Of a stretch of 24,158 nucleotides of DNA, positions 19,731-24,158 are shown piece after piece. Source of the stretch: an uncultured Eubacteriales bacterium (lineage in GTDB: Bacteria; Bacillota; Clostridia; Peptostreptococcales; Anaerovoracaceae); assembly GCA_900551415.1 (NCBI GenBank), contig URWB01000022.1:1-24158 (forward strand), written 5' to 3'. The notes beneath the pieces were generated by a model. The model was not told the DNA's origin and made no database searches. It saw only the letters and a list, made by a program, of their open reading frames with translations. The stretch's first letter is position 1, and each line of letters begins with the position of its first letter. A program made the translations under genes and the position numbers.

Positions 19731-20689
19731 CTCAAGGGTGTTCCCATTTTACTGCCCCCTGCGGCAGCCGTCTGTGTTTCTGCCCGCTTTTCCTGCCGCT
19801 CCCGGCACGTCGTCACGACGGTAAACAGAAGCAGTGCCACCCAGATGAAGCAAAAGGTGATGAATTGCCCGCGCCCCATTTTTTCGTGCAGGATGATGCT
19901 GCAGACAATGCCGAAGGTCGGCGACAGGTACTGCAAAAGTCCCATGACGACCATCGGGACCCGCTTCACGCAGCTCGCGTACAGCACGATCGGCAGGGAC
20001 ATGATCGCCCCTGCACCCATGAGAAAAATCTGCGTGCCGAAATCCACCGACGCGAGACCGTTTTGTCCGGTACGAAACAGCAGGATCGTCAGCAGGGCGA
20101 ACGGCGCGACGAGCATCAGATGCACCGCTGTGCAGACGACCGCATCTTTTTTGACGCCTTTCATAAACGCAGCATAAATCGAAAAGCAGAACATCAAGCC
20201 GATCGAAATCAGCGGCGCATCTCCAAAACCGCTGCCCGAAAGCAGCACACCGGTCAGAATCAGTGCCGCAGCCGCAATAAGCTGCCACGTCAGCTTCTCG
20301 TGAAACACGACCACCCCAAGCGCGCAGACCACCAGCGGTGCGACATAATAGCCCAGGCTGGTCGCCAGAATGTGTCCGCTCGTGACTGCGAACAAATACA
20401 GCGCCAGATCCAAAAAATTAAAGAACGCGCCCGGGATCAGATGCTTCAGCATCAGCTCTTTGTCGCGAAAAGTCTCTAAAATTTCTCTGCCGCGTCCGCG
20501 CAGCAATACGACTGCCGTTACCAGCACGCAGCCCCAGAGGATGCGGCTCATCAACAAAAACAGGCCGTCGATATCCGGTTTTAAGTGAAAATATAGCGGT
20601 TGGAATCCCCAAATCACGTAGCAGGTCAGCATACGCAGATAATCGCCGCTTGCGGTTTTTTCTGTTTTTTCGATTTCGTCCGTTTTCAT
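19724..20689 (-). CDS. rarD: RarD-type EamA/DMT transporter
   Basis: A 321-residue drug/metabolite-transporter-superfamily permease with ten hydrophobic segments. RarD-like segments are visible: CYVIWGFQPLYFHL at the start, SRILWGCVLV, LATSLGYYVAPLVVCALG, and GLLQYLSPTFGIV...FIWVALLLF near the end. RarD is linked to chloramphenicol sensitivity in E. coli, but the true substrate is unknown. GAGGAA lies 8 nt before the ATG. It starts 36 bp after the nucleotidyltransferase gene and is co-transcribed with it. The hydrophilic tail (ERQEKRAETQTAAAGG...) ends within repeat copy 2. Confidence 0.85.
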   Translation of the reverse strand: MKTDEIEKTEKTASGDYLRMLTCYVIWGFQPLYFHLKPDIDGLFLLMSRILWGCVLVTAVVLLRGRGREILETFRDKELMLKHLIPGAFFNFLDLALYLFAVTSGHILATSLGYYVAPLVVCALGVVVFHEKLTWQLIAAAALILTGVLLSGSGFGDAPLISIGLMFCFSIYAAFMKGVKKDAVVCTAVHLMLVAPFALLTILLFRTGQNGLASVDFGTQIFLMGAGAIMSLPIVLYASCVKRVPMVVMGLLQYLSPTFGIVCSIILHEKMGRGQFITFCFIWVALLLFTVVTTCRERQEKRAETQTAAAGGSKMGTPLRK

Positions 20690-20725
20690 ACCTAAATTTC
20701 CTCAAATTCGTCCTAGCGTTTCTGA

Positions 20726-21712
20726 CTATTTCCAAAGTTTATCCGGATACTCGCCCTTATCCTTCATCGACTGCAGCGCATTGACAACGCTCTCTTTGTC
20801 CTCTTTATATGTCACGCCGTACCACCGGTCGCGCGAACGCAGTACCTTGACATCGGCCTTGCCCTCGTGAAGCAAGCGATCCACCACGCCGGGCAGGAAA
20901 TATTCTCCTTTGAGCGGATTTTCCGCGAGGATCTTGTCGAGCACGGCAGGAAAGCCTGCCTCCATCTCCCGCAGCATGGATGCCGGAAAGCCCCAAAAAT
21001 TCATGGAAACGATCTGTCCGCGTGGGATTTCGCCCAGCACCGCGCCGTCATCGTCCGTATAGACAATCTTTTCTCCCTGCCACCGGATCTTCGTCCGCTC
21101 TGTGATTCCGGTCAGCATACCGCTTGCGTCGGTCTCGCACACGCCGCGGGAAACAAACCCGTTCTCGGTCAGAGTGTTCTCAATTTCGTAGCCGACCATA
21201 CAGTAATGCTGCTGCGCAGGCTGCGCCTGCCTCGTCTGTGCCGCTGCCGCCTCACGCTGCGCATTGGCCGCGGTCTCTGTCTGTTCCTCAGCCTTTGCCA
21301 AAAATTCATACATCGTCTGAAATGCCCCAGGTCCGTAATAATCGTCCGCGTTGATGACCGCAATCGGACCATCCGCGAGCTTCCTCGCCGCCAGTACCGC
21401 ATGTGCCGTTCCCCACGGTTTCACGCGCCCTTCCGGCACTGTGTAGCCCTGCGGCAGATCCGTCAGTTCCTGATACGCGTAAGCGACATCAATGTACTTT
21501 CCTGCTTTTTCGTCGATCAGCGCGCGGAAATCGTCTTCATTTTCTTTTTTGATGACAAAAATAGCTTTACGGAACCCCGCCATGACCGCGTCATAGAGCG
21601 AAAAGTCCAAAATAATCTCTCCTTTGTCGCTGATCGGTTCCATTTGCTTCAATCCTCCGAAGCGGCTGCCCATGCCCGCCGCCATGATCACCAAGATCGG
21701 TTCTTTTTTCAT
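20726..21712 (-). CDS. Sugar-phosphate nucleotidyltransferase-like protein
   Basis: A 328-residue NTP-transferase-fold protein. Its N terminus carries the nucleotide-binding signature AAGMGSRFGGLKQMEPI (11-27), with the metal-binding NADDYYG at about 121-127 and later GEYFLPGVVDRLL. Members join an NTP to a sugar-1-phosphate or related substrate; the exact sugar is unclear. Residues about 141-168 form an Ala/Gln/Glu-rich low-complexity insert not expected in the core fold. I placed the start at ATG 21712, with AAGGAG 9 nt upstream; the open frame runs back to 22090 through the promoter and is not coding there. It is the first gene of an operon with rarD. Confidence 0.87.
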   Translation of the reverse strand: MKKEPILVIMAAGMGSRFGGLKQMEPISDKGEIILDFSLYDAVMAGFRKAIFVIKKENEDDFRALIDEKAGKYIDVAYAYQELTDLPQGYTVPEGRVKPWGTAHAVLAARKLADGPIAVINADDYYGPGAFQTMYEFLAKAEEQTETAANAQREAAAAQTRQAQPAQQHYCMVGYEIENTLTENGFVSRGVCETDASGMLTGITERTKIRWQGEKIVYTDDDGAVLGEIPRGQIVSMNFWGFPASMLREMEAGFPAVLDKILAENPLKGEYFLPGVVDRLLHEGKADVKVLRSRDRWYGVTYKEDKESVVNALQSMKDKGEYPDKLWK

Positions 21713-21788
21713 ATCCTTAAACTCCTTCTGTTCACGCTGTCTGTGCGGAGGCGCTTTGCCGCCTCCTTGATTTTCGCTGTGTGAAAAT

Positions 21789-21817
21789 ATCATACAATAA
21801 TTCTGCGGTTGATTCAA
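21789..21817 (-). promoter_or_regulatory. Promoter of the nucleotidyltransferase/rarD operon
   Basis: The minus strand shows TTGAAT, a 17-bp spacer and TATGAT. The ~70-nt leader contains a GGAGGCG / CGCCTCC hairpin. It shows that the open frame upstream of 21712 is not translated. Confidence 0.6.
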
Positions 21818-21905
21818 GCGGCGCGGCAAAAAGCTTTTGGTTTTCACGAAAAAATCCTTCCTCCTCCCTTTTTTCATGCACCTTCCTTTCTTGCGCGCGA
21901 TGCTC

Positions 21906-21934
21906 TTGTTTCTCTGTTCTCTTTGTGCTATCAT
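21906..21934 (+). promoter_or_regulatory. Putative promoter of the DUF2148 gene
   Basis: TTGTTT, a 17-bp spacer and TATCAT, divergent from the nucleotidyltransferase promoter. It gives a leader of about 135 nt. Confidence 0.45.
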
Positions 21935-22016
21935 GTTCTTATCCGGCGAGAACAGACAGGACGCGTGGCGTCCCTGCCGAGGTTCTTGCCGCAGCGAAAG
22001 CTGTGCCGCCAGGCAA
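21935..22016 (+). ncRNA. Structured 5' leader of the DUF2148 gene (candidate cis-regulatory RNA)
   Basis: Three hairpins follow in a row: GTTCT-N9-AGAAC (21935-21953), GGACGC-GTG-GCGTCC (21959-21973), and TTGCC...GGCAA (21986-22016) enclosing GCAGC-GAAA-GCTGT with a GNRA tetraloop. I could not match this to a known riboswitch class, and there is no terminator T-run. Confidence 0.35.
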
Positions 22017-22076
22017 GGCTTTTGTGAGATATTTGGGAATACATCTGTAAACACATAGAAAGGATATCTTAGAATC

Positions 22077-22625
22077 ATGTTAAAGACCATGCAAAGCGCG
22101 GAGCGCGATGCGATTTTTGCGGTTGCCGATCTGATGGCCGCCGCCGCGAAAACAGCTCCGAAGGGGAGCGGCAGAGATACGATTGTGACCGCGATCGTAT
22201 CCGGAGAAACAAAGGATCAATTAAGAGACAAGCTGACCGAGCTCGGCACAAAGTATGAAGAAGCCTTCATGGTGCGGGATGCCGGAAACGTTGACAACAG
22301 CACCTGTGTCTTGCTGATCGGCTGTACTGACACCTATATGGGACTGAATCACTGCAGTATGTGCGGTTTCGCAAACTGCGGCGAAACAAAGAAGCACGGA
22401 AGTCCCTGTGTTTTTAATGTTTCAGACCTTGGTATCGCCGTTGGCTCTGCGGTCTGTGTTGCCGCGGATCATCGGATCGATAACCGCGTGATGTACTCCG
22501 CGGGCAGGGCCGCGATGAAACTCGGACTGCTCGGCGGCAATGTGAAAATCTGCTACGCGATCCCGCTCAGCACGACAAATAAGAGCATCTATTTTGACCG
22601 CAACCCGGGCGCTGTCCTGCGCTAG
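22077..22625 (+). CDS. DUF2148 ferredoxin-like cysteine protein
   Basis: A 182-residue member of DUF2148 (PF09918), described as containing a ferredoxin-like domain and found mainly in strict anaerobes. Five Cys lie in the central block: C83, C93, C96, C101 and C111 (LNHCSMCGFANCGE...SPC), able to hold an iron-sulfur cluster. The following DLGIAVGSAVCVAADHRIDNRVMYSAG and the closing IPLSTTNKSIYFDR are family hallmarks. Its role is unknown; a redox function is assumed from the cysteines. AAAGGAT lies 11 nt before the ATG. It is a single-gene unit with a structured leader and a GC-rich hairpin after the stop. Confidence 0.9.
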   Translation: MLKTMQSAERDAIFAVADLMAAAAKTAPKGSGRDTIVTAIVSGETKDQLRDKLTELGTKYEEAFMVRDAGNVDNSTCVLLIGCTDTYMGLNHCSMCGFANCGETKKHGSPCVFNVSDLGIAVGSAVCVAADHRIDNRVMYSAGRAAMKLGLLGGNVKICYAIPLSTTNKSIYFDRNPGAVLR

Positions 22626-22632
22626 ACGCCAG

Positions 22633-22669
22633 GCGCCGGGCACGCTCGTCGTGCGGCAGTGCCCGGCGC
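22633..22669 (+). terminator. GC-rich hairpin after the DUF2148 gene
   Basis: A perfect 11-bp stem GCGCCGGGCAC / GTGCCCGGCGC starts 8 bp past the stop. The T tract is weak (TTATC), so termination efficiency is uncertain. Bases 22670-22798 show no gene. Confidence 0.6.
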
Positions 22670-22798
22670 TTATCGTCAAAACAGGTCTTGTCCGCGTGGC
22701 AGCACAGCAATCAGACCCATCAGCGCAAAACTGTCGCGCGGAACGATATCGGAAGACGCATATAAACATGCACGTGATACATGCATTTTGATCAAAGT

Positions 22799-22825
22799 AA
22801 AGGGGCTGCAAGTTAGTCCCTTTTT
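22799..22825 (+). terminator. Intrinsic terminator between converging units
   Basis: AAAGGGGCT / AGTCCCTTT pairs over 9 bp with one G.T wobble and is followed by T5. It lies between the DUF2148 gene and the converging GntR gene. Confidence 0.6.
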
Positions 22826-22872
22826 GCTTGCGTCCGTTTTTCCCTGCCCACACAGCTACATGCAGAGAAACT

Positions 22873-23544
22873 TTATTTTTTTTGTTTTTCTTCTTCCTTC
22901 AAATATTCCTCTGGTCTTTTTTTGTTTGAAACCCAGTGTGCAAACACTGTTTCTACGAGTTTGTCTTTGTCTTTGTTCTTGAAGCATTCGAGAAGCTGTT
23001 TATGATCTTCGTTTACATGCGCAAGCCACTGGAACTTATCTACTTCTTTCTGACTGAACCACGAAGTGCGGACATATTTTTGCTGAAGGGAGAGAATCAG
23101 TTCAACAAGGTTGTTGTTTCCGCATTTGCTCAGGTATACATTGTGGAACTCCAACTGCTCGTTATGATACAGCTCGTAATTCTTTCTATTTATGGCTAGC
23201 TCCATGCCGAGGAGAATTGTCTCCATCTTTTCAATATCATCATCTGTAATGATATCCAATGCAAGAACCGCAGCATAGGAATCGAGGCATGCGATAATGA
23301 AATAGTTTTCCCATACATCCTTCCTGTCCAGATGTTTTACAAAAAACCCTTTTCTGCTGTTGTTGTCGACGATTCCGTCAGCAACAAGCCTGATCAAGGC
23401 TTCTCTGATCGGCGTTCTGCTGATTCCGAAGATTTCCATGAGCTCTGACTCTGAGAGTCTCTTACCTGATTCATAATTACCGATTTCAATTTCGTGAACA
23501 ATATAATCATATATCTGCTCACTGGATGACTTTATTTTTAACAT
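22873..23544 (-). CDS. GntR-family regulator, FadR (FCD) subfamily
   Basis: A 223-residue regulator. The N-terminal GntR winged helix includes YESGKRLSESELMEIFGISRTPIREALIRLVADGIV (about 24-59), nearly the family signature. The all-helical C-terminal FCD domain has the spaced His residues expected for metal-assisted ligand binding: H134 in LEFHNVYL, H181 in NEDHKQLL and H203 in FAHW. Such proteins respond to organic acids, amino acids or sugar acids. AGGAG lies 9 nt before the ATG. It is divergent from an amidohydrolase gene, with a palindrome in the shared region, so it probably controls that gene and itself. The Lys/Glu-rich C terminus is encoded by an A-rich stretch. Confidence 0.9.
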   Translation of the reverse strand: MLKIKSSSEQIYDYIVHEIEIGNYESGKRLSESELMEIFGISRTPIREALIRLVADGIVDNNSRKGFFVKHLDRKDVWENYFIIACLDSYAAVLALDIITDDDIEKMETILLGMELAINRKNYELYHNEQLEFHNVYLSKCGNNNLVELILSLQQKYVRTSWFSQKEVDKFQWLAHVNEDHKQLLECFKNKDKDKLVETVFAHWVSNKKRPEEYLKEEEKQKK

Positions 23545-23610
23545 TTTCCATATCTCCTAAAAAGTATAATCAGATCGCGATGCTTATTCATATCGCCCTC
23601 TTATTTTATA

Positions 23611-23627
23611 TTACGTATGGAACGTAA
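23611..23627. promoter_or_regulatory. Candidate GntR operator
   Basis: TTACGT-ATGGA-ACGTAA is a perfect 6-5-6 inverted repeat in the region shared by the GntR and amidohydrolase genes, about 67 bp upstream of the GntR start. Confidence 0.55.
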
Positions 23628-23664
23628 GTCAATAAAATCAGATAAAATAATTATAGAAAAGATA

Positions 23665-23691
23665 TTGACATAAAGTATATTGTATTATAAT
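23665..23691 (+). promoter_or_regulatory. Putative promoter of the amidohydrolase gene
   Basis: TTGACA (23665-23670) and TATAAT (23686-23691) match consensus hexamers but with a short 15-bp spacer. A 17-bp alternative uses TAATAT. Confidence 0.5.
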
Positions 23692-23732
23692 ATATTGTCA
23701 GAAAATACACAACCTTAAAAGAGGAGGAACAC

Positions 23733-24158
23733 GTGGATACTATTTTTTTTAACGGATGTATTTACACGATGGATACATCTGAACCGACAGCAGAAGCTGT
23801 TGCGGTTAAAGACGGAATTATTATCAGAGTAGGTTCAAACGAGGAAATACTGCCTCTAAAAAGCGAACACACCGAGCTTATCGACCTGGAAGGAAAAATG
23901 ATGCTGCCGGGATTTAACGACAGCCACTGTCATCTCCTGAGTTACGGATACAGCCTGGAAAAGGTAAATCTGTACAGTGCCGCATGCATGGATGATCTGA
24001 TCAGACTTGGCAGAGAATTTCTTGAGAAACATCCGGGACTTACATGGCTGCAGGGAAGAGGTTGGAATACCAACGAGTGGGAAGACACAAGATATCCAAA
24101 CAGACACGATCTTGACAAGATTACAACAGATATTCCGATGTTTTACACCCGTGCTTGC
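23733..24158 (+). CDS. Amidohydrolase, COG1574/YtcJ-like (3' end beyond the window)
   Basis: The first 142 codons of a metal-dependent amidohydrolase. The start is GTG at 23733, with AGGAGG 5 nt upstream. The N-terminal beta segment (DTIFFNGCIYTMD, then AVAVKDGIIIRVGSN) is followed by the metal-binding motif MLPGFNDSHCHLL, the HxH of the first zinc site. GRGWNTNEW is a typical early segment of the COG1574 branch, which includes formamide deformylases and related amide hydrolases of about 530-550 residues. Later metal ligands lie outside the window. It is probably regulated by the divergent GntR protein. Confidence 0.88.
   Translation, partial: MDTIFFNGCIYTMDTSEPTAEAVAVKDGIIIRVGSNEEILPLKSEHTELIDLEGKMMLPGFNDSHCHLLSYGYSLEKVNLYSAACMDDLIRLGREFLEKHPGLTWLQGRGWNTNEWEDTRYPNRHDLDKITTDIPMFYTRAC

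Noticed and set aside
19529..20479. 316-codon open frame on the plus strand
   Set aside because: Its first part crosses a terminator and repeat, the rest is antisense to RarD; composition is basic and His/Arg-rich, typical of a shadow frame.
20867..21784. 305-codon open frame on the plus strand
   Set aside because: Antisense to the nucleotidyltransferase, which has a clear nucleotide-binding signature and ribosome binding site.
21713..22090. N-terminal extension of the nucleotidyltransferase frame
   Set aside because: It includes the predicted promoter at 21789-21817 and a non-homologous basic leader; the ATG at 21712 has its own AAGGAG.

Overview
The window looks like chromosomal DNA from an anaerobic Firmicute of the class Clostridia. 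Almost every gene has a strong AGGAGG-type ribosome binding site and sigma-A promoters are close to consensus. The gene families (sigma-54 activators with a YfcC carrier, DUF2148 ferredoxin-like protein, PadR/DUF2812, DUF4143 ATPase, RarD, GntR with a COG1574 amidohydrolase) are typical of that group. This assignment rests on content, not on a marker gene.

Layout. (1) 1-4474, minus strand: two translationally overlapping sigma-54 activators, closed by an intrinsic terminator at the second stop codon, followed by a separate serine hydrolase (class C beta-lactamase fold) with its own near-consensus sigma-54 promoter. Bases 1-46 may be the 5' end of a group II intron. (2) 4645-6019: a graveyard of mobile DNA, with an internally deleted IS3-type element whose left side carries GTGGACA four times at an exact 42-bp period, then an IS30-type fragment abutting a truncated Fur-family gene that still has an intact promoter and palindromic operators. 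(3) 6114-10193, minus strand: DUF4143 ATPase, AbrB-like regulator plus GT1 glycosyltransferase, DUF805 membrane protein plus VanX-type D,D-dipeptidase. (4) 10291-14628, minus strand: a second sigma-54 circuit with a canonical activator, an overlapping beta-lactamase-fold protein that appears to have lost its nucleophile, and a YfcC carrier behind a perfect sigma-54 promoter. (5) 14907-17603, plus strand: TraX-like membrane protein, then a PadR regulator with two identical operators and two tandem DUF2812 paralogues. (6) 17695-19730: a two-gene HipA-like kinase module (kinase, then a protein with HipA-N-like, DUF2442-like and HTH segments) bracketed by 69-bp imperfect direct repeats. (7) 19724-22625: minus-strand nucleotidyltransferase/RarD operon, divergent from a DUF2148 gene with a structured leader. 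(8) 22873-24158: GntR regulator divergent from a truncated amidohydrolase.

The best candidates for something undescribed are the repeat-bracketed HipA-like module and the two parallel sigma-54 circuits. Each of those circuits couples an activator to a cytosolic beta-lactamase-superfamily protein. In one, an activator has a degenerate GAFTGA loop; in the other, the enzyme looks catalytically dead. All statements come from reading the sequence; no database search was run.
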